A stretch of DNA of 64,000 nucleotides from Zoogloea sp041911615 (GCF_041911615.1 NZ_JAYROR010000015.1:1-64000); one strand, 5' to 3'; shown: positions 53,834-62,290, counted from the stretch's first letter. Made by a program: numbers and translations. The notes: generated by a model from the letters alone, not told the origin.

Positions 53834-54466
53834 TTAGATGGTGCCGTAGCGGACGTACAGCGCCCACACCAGATCGGCGAAGGCTTGCTGGTTGAAGCGC
53901 GGTCGGCCACTGACGGTGAGGGCCAGCCGGGTGCGCCCGATGTGCATCGGCCAGAAGCTGAGGCCGCTGATGCCGGCGGCGTCCACGTTGCCCCAGCCGT
54001 CGAGCAGATGGTCGCCGAGCTTGGCCAGGGCGACCGACTGACGCTCCGCCACCGACAGGATGTCGGCGCCGAGGGCGGCGAGGGCTTCGCCGGTCTCGGA
54101 CGGATAGCCGGCCATGGCGAGGCAGAAGCCCATGCTGTCGGCAAGCACTGCCTGACCGCTGTCGCTGAGTGCGCCGAGCAGGACCGGGAGGGTCGATTCG
54201 AGGGTGCCCACCGGCGCCATCTTGGGCGCCGACCAGGCTTCGAGACAGGCGCTTTCCTGGAGCTGGAGCAGCGGCGCGAGGGCTGTCTCGGTGTCGGCCT
54301 CGCCGGTCCAGGCGCGGGCCTGCTCGGCACTCAGCATCGGGCTCATGGCCTCGCGCAGGATGGCGAGCAGGGCGCGGCGCTCGATGCTGTCGTCGGCGCG
54401 GGCGACGGCGCGCCAGGCGCCATAGGGCGTTACCGTGAGGTAGGAGCCGGGAATAATCTCAAGCAT
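53834..54466 (-). CDS. Unrecognised cytoplasmic protein, last gene of the Roadblock-GTPase cluster
   Basis: The product is 210 aa. I do not recognise the family. It begins MLEIIPGSYLTVTPYGAWRAV, is mostly helical (ERRALLAILREAMSPMLSAEQ; TETALAPLLQLQESACLEAW) and ends in a more hydrophobic region (WPMHIGRTRLALTV, QQAFADLVWALYVRYGTI). There is no TM segment or signal. The start overlaps the GTPase stop by eight bases (54459-54466), so it is translationally linked to the GTPase. A direct effector or regulator of that GTPase is the simplest guess. Confidence 0.78.
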   Translation of the reverse strand: MLEIIPGSYLTVTPYGAWRAVARADDSIERRALLAILREAMSPMLSAEQARAWTGEADTETALAPLLQLQESACLEAWSAPKMAPVGTLESTLPVLLGALSDSGQAVLADSMGFCLAMAGYPSETGEALAALGADILSVAERQSVALAKLGDHLLDGWGNVDAAGISGLSFWPMHIGRTRLALTVSGRPRFNQQAFADLVWALYVRYGTI

Positions 54467-55019
54467 CGATCAGTCCGGGGTTGAGGGTGTAGAGAAGGGC
54501 CTTGACGAGCATGGCCACGTCGTCGCGGCTGCGCGCGTCGACCCGGAAGATGGCGGGGGCCGGCCGGTGACCGATGGCGGCGAGCTTGGCCCGATAGGCG
54601 TCAAGTCCGGGCGATTCGGCGCTGTCCATGTGGGTGACGCCGATCGCGACGGCAGTGCTCGAGATGAAATCCTTGAAGGCGGCGAGGTAGCCTTCGAGGT
54701 CGGCGAGCGGATCGGGATTGGCGTTGTTGATTAGCAGCACCAGGCCGATCCCGCCTTCCGACAGGATGTCCCACATGAAACTGAAGCGCTCCTGGCCGGG
54801 CGTGCCGTAGAGCATGACCTTCTCGCCGTCGGGCAGGTTCAGCACGCCGTAGTCCATGGCGACGGTGGTGGTCTTCTTGAGCTTGGCGGTCTCGTCGCTG
54901 GCCACGGCTTCGGTGCTGACCGGCGGAATGTCGCTGAGCGCGGTGATGGCGGTGCTTTTTCCTGCACCGACGGTTCCCGAGAAGATGATCTTGTTGTGAC
55001 GGGCGCGTTCAGACCGCAT
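54459..55019 (-). CDS. MglA-like small GTPase
   Basis: The product is 186 aa from ATG 55019 (AGGA upstream, inside the preceding gene). G1 is GTVGAGKS (15-22). The switch I Thr region is KKTTTVAMDYG. G3 is LYGTPGQERF (70-79), with the DxxG Asp absent as YGTPG. G4 is a variant THMD (129-132). This is the prokaryotic Ras-like group found beside Roadblock proteins (MglA-MglB, Streptomyces conservons). It overlaps the 405-aa protein gene upstream by 11 bases and the 210-aa protein gene downstream. No membrane-anchoring motif is visible. Confidence 0.87.
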   Translation of the reverse strand: MRSERARHNKIIFSGTVGAGKSTAITALSDIPPVSTEAVASDETAKLKKTTTVAMDYGVLNLPDGEKVMLYGTPGQERFSFMWDILSEGGIGLVLLINNANPDPLADLEGYLAAFKDFISSTAVAIGVTHMDSAESPGLDAYRAKLAAIGHRPAPAIFRVDARSRDDVAMLVKALLYTLNPGLIDA

Positions 55020-56226
55020 TGAGGAGTTTCCTGAGAATTCTGGACAAAATCGACGGGCGTTGTTGTTGCTGTGGTGGAGGCGCGGCGGGCTCCGGAGCCG
55101 CGGCGTGTTGCGGCGCGGTCCGGCTTGCGGGTTGCGCGGGGGCCGGCGCGTCGGTGTCGAGCAGGCCCGCGAAGCGGGCCGACGAGAACACCGAGAAGAC
55201 GTAGCGCTGCGGGACGCCGAGCCGGCTGGCGATGTCCACCGGGCTGGCCCAGGTGCGCACCCACAAGGCGGTGATGCGCAGCGCGTGGGGCGACATGAAG
55301 ACCTGGGTGAAGTTGGGCCAGGCGCGCAGACGCACCGGCTTGTAGGGGTCGACGCCTTCCGGCAGGCGACCACGGGCGGCCCAGGCCGCGACGTTCCAGA
55401 GGAAATCCTCGGCGGTCCAGGTGGTGGCGTTGCCGGTGACGTGGGCGAGGGTCGAGGCGCCGACGATGCGCGCGGTGGTCTGGGGCAGCTGGGCCATCGA
55501 CAGCGGGCGCAGCTGGTTGTCGCGAAAGTCGGTGATGCAGGCGGCCGAGGGCTGGGCGCGCACGCCGATGAGACGCGGCAGGCCGGCGATGAGGTGGGGC
55601 CGACCGGTGACGACGGCTTGCTCGACGGCGCGCTGGAGGTGGCCGATGAGGTAGTTGTCGGGGTTGAAGAACAGCTTTTCGGGCAGCGGGTAGGTGGGCG
55701 TTGCCGGCAGATCGTCCATCGCGCCGCAGAGGTCGCGCTCGTCGTCGGTCTGGACGCCGTGGCCCAGAGCGGCGGGCATCTCGGCCTGGAGCGGCGGTTC
55801 GGCGTCGGGCTGGATGGTGGGCGGTGCCGGCATGGTGGGCGGCGCGGGGCGTCGCGGTGGCACGGCGATGGTGCGGGCGCGCTCGGCCGCGGCCTGGGCG
55901 AGGATCCCGGGTAGCGCTTCGAGATTGAGCGGCTTGCCGAGAATCACCCGGTTGGGAAAGCGCTGGGCGTGATCCTTGGGGTGGAACGCATAGCAGACGA
56001 CGCCAACCCGTGGATGGGCGCCAAGCTGCTCGAAGGCAGCGTCGACGCCGGGGCGATCGCAGTCGACGAGCGCCACCCGGGCGCCGTCGAGACTACTGGC
56101 CAGTCGTACCGAATGCTTCCAGTGGCGATCGACGGAGAGTCCGATCAGTCGCGCGTCCATGCTGCCCACGTGAAGCAGGAAGAGGGCGGTGGCGGGCTGG
56201 CCCGGAAGGATGGAATGGCGGCTCAT
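55009..56226 (-). CDS. Unrecognised 405-aa protein with receiver-like and winged-helix-like parts
   Basis: The product runs from ATG 56226 (MSRHSILPGQ). The family is not recognised. Residues about 48-112 resemble a degenerate receiver (VALVDCDRPGVD, VVCYAF, LGKPLNLEALPGIL with the KP lysine). A Pro-rich linker spans about 122-150. A middle domain of about 185-300 is unassigned. Residues about 305-358 look like a winged helix (RITALWVRTWASPVDIASRL). After another Ala/Pro/Gln linker the tail SILSRILRKLLNAV (392-405) is a basic amphipathic helix that could touch membrane or a partner. It overlaps the GTPase gene, so direct interaction is plausible. Confidence 0.8.
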   Translation of the reverse strand: MSRHSILPGQPATALFLLHVGSMDARLIGLSVDRHWKHSVRLASSLDGARVALVDCDRPGVDAAFEQLGAHPRVGVVCYAFHPKDHAQRFPNRVILGKPLNLEALPGILAQAAAERARTIAVPPRRPAPPTMPAPPTIQPDAEPPLQAEMPAALGHGVQTDDERDLCGAMDDLPATPTYPLPEKLFFNPDNYLIGHLQRAVEQAVVTGRPHLIAGLPRLIGVRAQPSAACITDFRDNQLRPLSMAQLPQTTARIVGASTLAHVTGNATTWTAEDFLWNVAAWAARGRLPEGVDPYKPVRLRAWPNFTQVFMSPHALRITALWVRTWASPVDIASRLGVPQRYVFSVFSSARFAGLLDTDAPAPAQPASRTAPQHAAAPEPAAPPPQQQQRPSILSRILRKLLNAV

Positions 56227-56254
56227 GACGGTGTGAAACAGGTGGATGGCGGGC

Positions 56255-56731
56255 TCAGCGGATGCTCCCCGACGGCATCTCGGAATCGTGCAGGAAAACG
56301 CGGGCGCCTTCCACTGGCCGCGCCAGCACGGCGCCGGGGAGGGCGATGCGCGGGTCGTGACGGTCGAGCCCGGTGTCGAGGCGCGCGCTGAGGTAGAGTC
56401 CGAGGTCGTGCCGCTCCAGCGCTTCGTAGTGGTCGCGCAGCAGGCGGGTGCGCAGGGCTGCGCCGTGCGGGCCCAGGACGATCCACAGGTCGACGATGGC
56501 CGCGGCGGTGGCTGCGGCATCGTCGAGTTTGCTCCACAGGGAAATGCGCTGGACGTGAAGGTGCAGGTTCGCCGGCTTGCGGCCGATCTCGCCAGCAAGC
56601 AAGGCGCCGGTGGCCGGCGAACGCCAGCGGGATGCGATGCTCAACGTGCGCACCGGCAGACCGAAGACGGCAGGCGGCGCAGGACGGCGGATGCGTTCCG
56701 GCTGGGCCGGATCGGTCAGGAACAGCTTCAC
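56255..56731 (-). CDS. Unrecognised 158-aa protein in the Roadblock-GTPase cluster
   Basis: The product begins MKLFLTDPAQPERIRRPAPP. I recognise no family or motif. A central part (about 65-110) reads ISLWSKLDDAAATAAAIVDL and LLRDHYEALERHDLGLYL and seems alpha/beta. There is no signal or TM segment. The ATG overlaps the stop of the PhnD-like gene by four bases, and the 405-aa protein gene starts 28 bases after its end. It is probably a cytoplasmic linker or adaptor. Confidence 0.76.
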   Translation of the reverse strand: MKLFLTDPAQPERIRRPAPPAVFGLPVRTLSIASRWRSPATGALLAGEIGRKPANLHLHVQRISLWSKLDDAAATAAAIVDLWIVLGPHGAALRTRLLRDHYEALERHDLGLYLSARLDTGLDRHDPRIALPGAVLARPVEGARVFLHDSEMPSGSIR

Positions 56732-57474
56732 TGGGTCAGGGTCGAGATGATGTCGATCATGAATTCCACGTCTTCTTGCTGCACGGCTTGCCAGCTACGG
56801 GCGCCGAGGGCTTCGAGGATACCGCGCCCCTTGTCGCTTTCGTGCATGGAAACGAGTAGGCCCGTGATTTCGTCGGCACGCGGCTGCAGCGCCGGGCCGA
56901 TCAGGAATACGTGATGGATGACGTGCAACTGACTGGTGACGAGCACGCGCAAGTCGCGGCGGACGATGGTGGACAGCGCCTCGAAGGCTTCGACCGGGAG
57001 GAAGCCGATGTCGGCTTCGCCACGCAGGATTTCGCGGGCGACCTGGATGTAGGTTTCGCGGCGGTGTTCGACGACATTGCCGGCGTCGAGGTTGGCCGGC
57101 TCGAGCAGGATGCGGCCCACGGTATTGACGCAGGGGTCGTCGCTGCAGGCGAGGCGGGCGCCGGCGCGCAGTTCGGGGATTGCCTGGACGGTGCTGCCTG
57201 CAGCGGCGACGATCACCATCTCGTCGGGCTGGCCTTCGGGGCGGGCGAGGGCGCGGAAGCCCTTTTCGCGTACCAGCAGGGACGCGTCGAAGGGGTTGGC
57301 GTAGATGATGTCGACCTTGCCTTCGGCGATGGCGGCACGCTGGTCGCCGAAGCTGTTGTAGAGCTCCAGGTGGATCGGCACCGACAAGGCGCGCTGCAGC
57401 CAGGTGTTGAAGATGTACCAGTCGGAAATGCGTTCGTTGGGAAAGCTGGGACTTACCGTGAAGTTGAAGGTCAT
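56728..57474 (-). CDS. PhnD-like substrate-binding fold protein without a signal peptide
   Basis: The product is 248 aa from ATG 57474 (MTFNFTVSPSFPNERISDWYIF). It has the type 2 periplasmic-binding fold of the phosphate/phosphonate binder family: LELYNSFGDQRAAIAEGKVDIIYANPFDA, PEGQPDEMVIVAAAGSTVQAIPEL, and EILRGEADIGFLPVEAFEALS. Unlike true PhnD it has no signal peptide and no ABC partners, so it should sit in the cytoplasm and sense or carry a ligand. It starts two bases after the PAS gene ends and overlaps the next gene. Confidence 0.84.
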   Translation of the reverse strand: MTFNFTVSPSFPNERISDWYIFNTWLQRALSVPIHLELYNSFGDQRAAIAEGKVDIIYANPFDASLLVREKGFRALARPEGQPDEMVIVAAAGSTVQAIPELRAGARLACSDDPCVNTVGRILLEPANLDAGNVVEHRRETYIQVAREILRGEADIGFLPVEAFEALSTIVRRDLRVLVTSQLHVIHHVFLIGPALQPRADEITGLLVSMHESDKGRGILEALGARSWQAVQQEDVEFMIDIISTLTQ

Positions 57475-57476
57475 GA

Positions 57477-57950
57477 TCAGCTCATTTTCCGGTACTGGAC
57501 TTCGGCAGCGATGACTTTTTCGCGGGAGGGCTCGCGCCGCACCGAGGTGTAGCCGACGATCTGGCCGTTGCGCACGTTGGGCACGACCGTGGCATACACC
57601 CAGTAGTGTCCTCCGTCCTTGCGCAGGTTCTTGACGTAGCCGTGCCACTGGCGGCCGGCCTGCACGGTTTCCCAGAGGTCGCGGAAGGCCTCGGCGGGCA
57701 TGTCGGGGTGGCGCAGCAGGCAATGGGGCTGGCCGATGATCTCGGCTTCGCTGTAGCCGGACATGTCGACGAAGGACTGGTTGCACTGGGTGATGATCCC
57801 GGCGGTGTCCGTTCGCGAGACGATCAGCTTGCCATGGGGGTAGGGCGTCTCGATCGAGGTGACGAAAACCCGCCGACGGGTTCCGTCGGCGTAGGTCAGG
57901 GTGTGCTCGACAGCGTCGCCCACAATCTGGGCGGGGTCCATGTCATTCAC
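57477..57950 (-). CDS. Aer-type PAS domain protein
   Basis: The product is 157 aa. The PAS domain (about 38-145) matches the FAD-binding Aer group: IVSRTDTAGIITQCNQSFVD, YSEAEIIGQPHCLLRHPDMP, FRDLWETVQAGRQWHGYVKN and KDGGHYWVYA. It is soluble and lacks the Aer membrane and signalling domains. It could report redox state or O2 to the Roadblock/GTPase module. It lies 14 bases after the Roadblock gene. Confidence 0.88.
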   Translation of the reverse strand: MNDMDPAQIVGDAVEHTLTYADGTRRRVFVTSIETPYPHGKLIVSRTDTAGIITQCNQSFVDMSGYSEAEIIGQPHCLLRHPDMPAEAFRDLWETVQAGRQWHGYVKNLRKDGGHYWVYATVVPNVRNGQIVGYTSVRREPSREKVIAAEVQYRKMS

Positions 57951-57964
57951 GGCGCGGGCTCCTG

Positions 57965-58330
57965 TTAGCCGAGGATCCTTCCAATGGCATCGGCGGCGCG
58001 GCGGACGTCCAGGAAAACGAGGCCCAGCTTGGCGTTCGGCTTGGCCATGACGGTGAGCACGGCGTCGGCGCCGGCCTGGACCATCAGCACGTAGCCCTTT
58101 TCACCCTTGATGAGCACCTGGTCGAGGGCGCCGCGGGCCAGTTCGCGCGCGGTGCGATCGCCGAGGGAAAGCATGGCCGCGCTCATGGCACCGACGCGGT
58201 CCTCGTCGACCGTGTTGGGGAGCAGGGCGGCCATCATCAGACCGTCGGAGGAGATGATGGCGGAGGCCTCGATGTCCGCGGAGGTGCCGTTCAGGTCGTT
58301 GAGAACGGTTTGGAGCATGTTGGAGCGCAT
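57965..58330 (-). CDS. Roadblock/LC7 domain protein, first gene of the cluster
   Basis: The product is 121 aa from ATG 58330 (AAGG nine bases upstream). The fold covers the protein: MLQTVLNDLNGTSADIEASAIIS, DGLMMAALLPNTVDEDRVGAMSAAML, VLIKGEKGYVLMVQAGADAVLTVM. Such proteins dimerise and regulate or scaffold small GTPases, as MglB does for MglA. It heads seven co-oriented genes with overlaps or gaps under 30 bases. The 250 bases to tusA are A/T-rich and should hold both divergent promoters. Confidence 0.9.
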   Translation of the reverse strand: MRSNMLQTVLNDLNGTSADIEASAIISSDGLMMAALLPNTVDEDRVGAMSAAMLSLGDRTARELARGALDQVLIKGEKGYVLMVQAGADAVLTVMAKPNAKLGLVFLDVRRAADAIGRILG

Positions 58331-58580
58331 CGTTGAGTACCTTGAAGTGAGAGCGTTGAAGTGGTCGGGCGAAGTGTCGCCCCGCATAACATGTCCGTGT
58401 GGGCTGCACTGCAGGGTATCGCTTCGTTTATGACGTTATTTTTCGAGTTGTCATTATTTCACAATCTGTCTTGGGTTTTTTTGATCCGAGTTTGGTTGGT
58501 CGTGACGTTGTTATCGGGTCTGGGTGGGTTGCAGGTTAAAATTCTGCCTCGATTGTCCTGGATGAGGCTGGAGTCGTACG

Positions 58581-58811
58581 ATGGATTTTGACAAGGAAGT
58601 GGATGCCCGAGGCTTGAACTGCCCGTTACCCATTTTGCGCGCAAAAAAAGGGCTGGCGGAGATGCAGGCGGGGCAGGTACTGCGCGTGCTGGCAACGGAT
58701 CCAGGGTCGGTTAAGGACTTCGCCGCGTTTGCCCGGCAGACCGGCAACGAGCTGCTGGGTCAGGGCGAGTTGCCCGACAAGGCTTACGAGTTCTTCCTGC
58801 GCCGCAAGTAG
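58581..58811 (+). CDS. tusA: Sulfur carrier protein TusA
   Basis: The product is 76 aa. The CPLP motif in ARGLNCPLPILRAKKGL contains the persulfide-bearing Cys. TusA passes sulfur for 2-thiouridine synthesis and, in sulfur oxidisers, to the sHdr or DsrEFH systems. The rest (VLRVLATDPGSVKDFAAFARQTGNEL) is typical. It stands alone, with a terminator downstream. Confidence 0.95.
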   Translation: MDFDKEVDARGLNCPLPILRAKKGLAEMQAGQVLRVLATDPGSVKDFAAFARQTGNELLGQGELPDKAYEFFLRRK

Positions 58812-58834
58812 GCGGTAAAGCGGGAGGCTGCAAG

Positions 58835-58866
58835 AAAAACGGCCACGCAAATGCGTGGCCGTTTTT
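58835..58866. terminator. Bidirectional terminator between tusA and valS
   Basis: A perfect 15-bp stem AAAAACGGCCACGCA / TGCGTGGCCGTTTTT (58835-58849 and 58852-58866) with a minimal loop provides A and T runs for both directions between convergent tusA and valS. Confidence 0.92.
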
Positions 58867-58885
58867 CATTGCCGGAGAGGGCGCG

Positions 58886-61732
58886 TCAGGCGGCCGGCAG
58901 CTTGGCGAGCTGCGGCTTGAGCTTGTCCAGCGTGGCGCTGAAGCTGGCGAGGCGCTCTTTCTCCTGGGCGACCACGGCTGCCGGTGCGCGGGCCACGAAG
59001 CTCTCATTGGCCAGCTTGGCGTTGGCCTTGGTGATCTCGCCCTCGATCCGGGCGATTTCCTTCGAGAGACGCTCGCGCTCGGCGGCGATGTCGATCTCCA
59101 CCTTCAGCATCAGGCGCTGCTCGCCGACGATGGCGACCGGGGCGATCTCATCGCTGCCGATCTCATCGACGACCTGGACCTCCGACAGCTTGGCGAGGCC
59201 GGCGATGTAGGGCGCGAACCTGGTCAGGCGTGCGCTGTCGCCAGCGGCCACCAGCGGCATGCGCTGGGCCGGGGAGATGCCCATCTCGCCCCGCAGGTTG
59301 CGGCAGGCGTAGATCAGGCTCTTGAGTTCGGCGACGTCGGCTTCGCTCGTCTCGTCGCAGCGGCCGAGATCGGCCTCCGGGTAGCGGGCGAGGCACAGGC
59401 TGTCCACGTCCTTGCGGCCGGCGAGCGGGGCCACCGTCTGCCACAGCTCTTCGGTGACGAACGGAATCAGCGGGTGGGCCAGACGCAGGATGGTCTCGAG
59501 CACGCGGATCAGCGTGCGGCGGGTGCCGCGCTGCTGGGCTTCGTTGCCGGTGTTGATCTGGACCTTGGCGAGTTCGAGGTACCAGTCGCAGTACTCGTCC
59601 CAGACGAATTCATAGATGGCTTTGGAGACGAGATCGAAGCGGTAGCCGGCGAAGTGCTCGGCGACTTCCTTCTCGACGCGCTGCAGGCGGCTGACGATCC
59701 AGCGGTCGGCGAAGGAGAACTCCAGCGGGCCGTTGCCGCCACAGCTCGGGCCGTCCTGCTTGTGCTCGAGGCCCAGGTCGTGGCCCTGGACGTTCATCAG
59801 CACGAAACGGGTGGCGTTCCAGAGCTTGTTGCAGAAGTTGCGGTAGCCCTCGCAGCGGCTCATGTCGAACTTGATGTCGCGGCCCGGGCTGGCGAGGCTG
59901 GCGAAGGTGAAGCGCAGCGCGTCGGTGCCGAAGGCGGGGATGCCTTCCGGGAATTCCTTGCGGGTCTTCTTCTCGATGCTGGCGGCCTGCTTGGGGTTCA
60001 TCAGGCCGGTGGTGCGCTTGGCGACCAGCGCATCCACGCCGATGCCGTCGATCAGGTCGATCGGGTCGAGGACGTTGCCCTTCGACTTGGACATCTTGGC
60101 GCCTTCGGCGTCGCGGATCAGGCCATGCACGTAGACGTGCTTGAACGGAATCTTGCCGGTGATGTGCTTGGTCATCATGACCATGCGCGCCACCCAGAAG
60201 AAGATGATGTCGAAGCCGGTTACTAGGACCGTGGACGGCAGGTAGAGATCCAGCGCGTCGTTGGACTTGGCCGGGTATTCGGGCGTCCAGTCGAGGGTCG
60301 AGAACGGCCACAGGGCGGACGAGTACCAGGTGTCGAGCACGTCCGGGTCGCGGGTCAGCGGGCCGGGGTAGCCGGCCTTGTCGGCCAGGGCGCGGGCTTC
60401 TTCCTCGGAGTGCGCAACGAAGCACTCGCCGTCGATGCCGTACCACGCCGGAATCTGATGGCCCCACCACAGTTGGCGCGAGATGCACCAGTCCTGGATG
60501 TTGTTGAGCCACTGGTTGTAGGTGTTGACCCAGTTGCCGGGCACGAATTCGATCTCGCCGGACGAGACGACTTCGAGCGCCTTCTCGGTGATCGACTTGC
60601 CGTCGGCGCCGGGCTTGCTCATGGCCACGAACCACTGGTCGGTGAGCATCGGCTCGATGACCACGCCGGTGCGGTCGCCGCGGGGCACCTGCAGCTTGTG
60701 GGGCTTGGTGTCCACCAGCACGCCTTCGGCTTCCAGGTCGGCCACGATGGCCTTGCGGGCGTCGAAGCGGTCGAGGCCCTGGTATTTGGCCGGGGCGTGC
60801 TCGTTGATCTTCGCATCGAGCGTGAGGATGCTGATCTGCGGAAGATTGTGGCGCTGGCCGACGGCGTAGTCGTTGAAGTCGTGGGCCGGGGTGACCTTGA
60901 CGACGCCGGTGCCGAACTCGCGATCGACGTAGTCGTCGGCGATGATCGGGATGTTGCGGTCGCACAGGGGCAGGCGGACTTGTTTGCCGATCAGGTGGGC
61001 GTAGCGCTCGTCTTCGGGGTGGACCATCACGGCCACGTCGCCGAGCATGGTTTCGGGACGGGTGGTGGCGACGGTGAGGCCGGTGAGTTCACCGATCGGG
61101 CCGTCCGCAAACGGATAGTTGATGTGCCACATGAAGCCGTCTTCTTCTTCCTGGACGACTTCCAGGTCGGAGACGGCGGTGTGCAGCTTCGGATCCCAAT
61201 TGACCAGCCGCTTGCCGCGGTAGATCAGGCCTTCGTTGTAGAGGCGCACGAAGGTCTCGGTGACGATCTTGTTGAGGCCGGCGTCCATCGTGAAGCGCTC
61301 GCGGCTCCAGTCGGGGCTGGTGCCCATGCGGCGCATCTGGCGGGTGATGGTGCCGCCGGAGTATTCCTTCCACTCCCACACTTTCTCGAGGAACTTCTCG
61401 CGGCCGAGGTCGTGGCGGGAGATGCCCTGGGCGTCGAGCTGGCGTTCGACGACGATCTGGGTGGCGATGCCGGCGTGGTCGGTGCCGGGCTGCCACAGGG
61501 TGTTCCAGCCGCGCATACGATGGTAGCGGGTGAGCGCGTCCATGATCGTCTGGTTGAAACCGTGACCCATGTGCAGGGTGCCGGTGACGTTGGGCGGCGG
61601 CAGCAGGATGCAGAAGGATTGATCGGCGGGCTTGCTGCGGTCGAGTCCGGCGGCGAAGTAGCCGCTCGATTCCCAGTGCTCATACCAGCGGCGCTCGATC
61701 TCCGCCGGCTCGAAACTCTTGGCCAATTCCAT
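58886..61732 (-). CDS. valS: Valine--tRNA ligase
   Basis: The product is 948 aa from ATG 61732 (MELAKSFEPAEIERRWYEHW). It is a class I synthetase. The HIGH signature is PPPNVTGTLHMGHGFN and the KMSKS loop is GAKMSKSKGNVLDP. The editing domain (about 190-380) has TTRPETMLGDVAV. The C-terminal coiled coil (about 880-948) is present. Two downstream-oriented genes (DUF2486-like, holC) and pepA lie upstream on the same strand, a common holC-valS grouping. Confidence 0.96.
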   Translation of the reverse strand: MELAKSFEPAEIERRWYEHWESSGYFAAGLDRSKPADQSFCILLPPPNVTGTLHMGHGFNQTIMDALTRYHRMRGWNTLWQPGTDHAGIATQIVVERQLDAQGISRHDLGREKFLEKVWEWKEYSGGTITRQMRRMGTSPDWSRERFTMDAGLNKIVTETFVRLYNEGLIYRGKRLVNWDPKLHTAVSDLEVVQEEEDGFMWHINYPFADGPIGELTGLTVATTRPETMLGDVAVMVHPEDERYAHLIGKQVRLPLCDRNIPIIADDYVDREFGTGVVKVTPAHDFNDYAVGQRHNLPQISILTLDAKINEHAPAKYQGLDRFDARKAIVADLEAEGVLVDTKPHKLQVPRGDRTGVVIEPMLTDQWFVAMSKPGADGKSITEKALEVVSSGEIEFVPGNWVNTYNQWLNNIQDWCISRQLWWGHQIPAWYGIDGECFVAHSEEEARALADKAGYPGPLTRDPDVLDTWYSSALWPFSTLDWTPEYPAKSNDALDLYLPSTVLVTGFDIIFFWVARMVMMTKHITGKIPFKHVYVHGLIRDAEGAKMSKSKGNVLDPIDLIDGIGVDALVAKRTTGLMNPKQAASIEKKTRKEFPEGIPAFGTDALRFTFASLASPGRDIKFDMSRCEGYRNFCNKLWNATRFVLMNVQGHDLGLEHKQDGPSCGGNGPLEFSFADRWIVSRLQRVEKEVAEHFAGYRFDLVSKAIYEFVWDEYCDWYLELAKVQINTGNEAQQRGTRRTLIRVLETILRLAHPLIPFVTEELWQTVAPLAGRKDVDSLCLARYPEADLGRCDETSEADVAELKSLIYACRNLRGEMGISPAQRMPLVAAGDSARLTRFAPYIAGLAKLSEVQVVDEIGSDEIAPVAIVGEQRLMLKVEIDIAAERERLSKEIARIEGEITKANAKLANESFVARAPAAVVAQEKERLASFSATLDKLKPQLAKLPAA

Positions 61733-61819
61733 GGTGGGGGCTGTCTTTGATGGCAAAACGCGGATTATAGCGGATGCAAGCCGCGTGCCTGCCGGCAAGA
61801 CTTGGCGCGTAACCGTGGC

Positions 61820-62290
61820 TTACGCGTCGGCGTCGCTGTCGAGGGAGTCGGCGATCCGGGCCGAGACGAGGGGCAGCAGCGTGGCGCGCAGGTGGGCTGC
61901 GGCCTTGGTGCTCAGACGTTCGGCGAGTTCGTCGAGTTCGCGGGAGACGAGCTGGGGCAATTCGTTGGCGACCCAGTCCTCGATGTGGCGGGCGATGGCG
62001 GTGTCGAGGGCGACAAGACGTTCGGCCAGATCCGTGGGCAGGGCCGTGGATGCGACGGCGGCGATGACCGGGTCGGTGTCCACGGGCTCGAGGATGATCG
62101 GTTCGGATTCGCCGATGAAGGGCTCGACGCGCGCATCGTCGAAGTCGTCCACCACATCGGTGAGGATCGGCAGGTCGTCGGCGTCCTGCAGGGGGGCGAG
62201 GGCGTCGGCGGTATCGAGCAGGTGATCGCCGTCGTCGTCATCGAGGGGGATTTCGAGTTCGGGCTTGGCGTGGGGGGCGTGAAGGGTCAT
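61820..62290 (-). CDS. DUF2486-like acidic protein
   Basis: The product is 156 aa. The N-terminal half is very acidic (LEIPLDDDDGDHLLD; DLPILTDVVDDFDDA). The C-terminal half is helical (LPQLVSRELDELAERLSTKA). It resembles DUF2486 proteins, found between holC and valS in betaproteobacteria. The PILTDVV segment is a recurrent motif in such proteins. The function is unknown. The start overlaps the holC stop by four bases. Confidence 0.85.
   Translation of the reverse strand: MTLHAPHAKPELEIPLDDDDGDHLLDTADALAPLQDADDLPILTDVVDDFDDARVEPFIGESEPIILEPVDTDPVIAAVASTALPTDLAERLVALDTAIARHIEDWVANELPQLVSRELDELAERLSTKAAAHLRATLLPLVSARIADSLDSDADA

Noticed and set aside
58361..58591. A hydrophobic 76-codon frame just upstream of tusA
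   Set aside because: It overlaps the tusA start, lies in the A/T-rich divergent promoter region and its hydrophobicity follows from T-rich DNA.
60410..61750. A 446-codon plus-strand frame over valS
   Set aside because: It is the shadow of the valS coding strand with repetitive Gly/Ala/Val composition.
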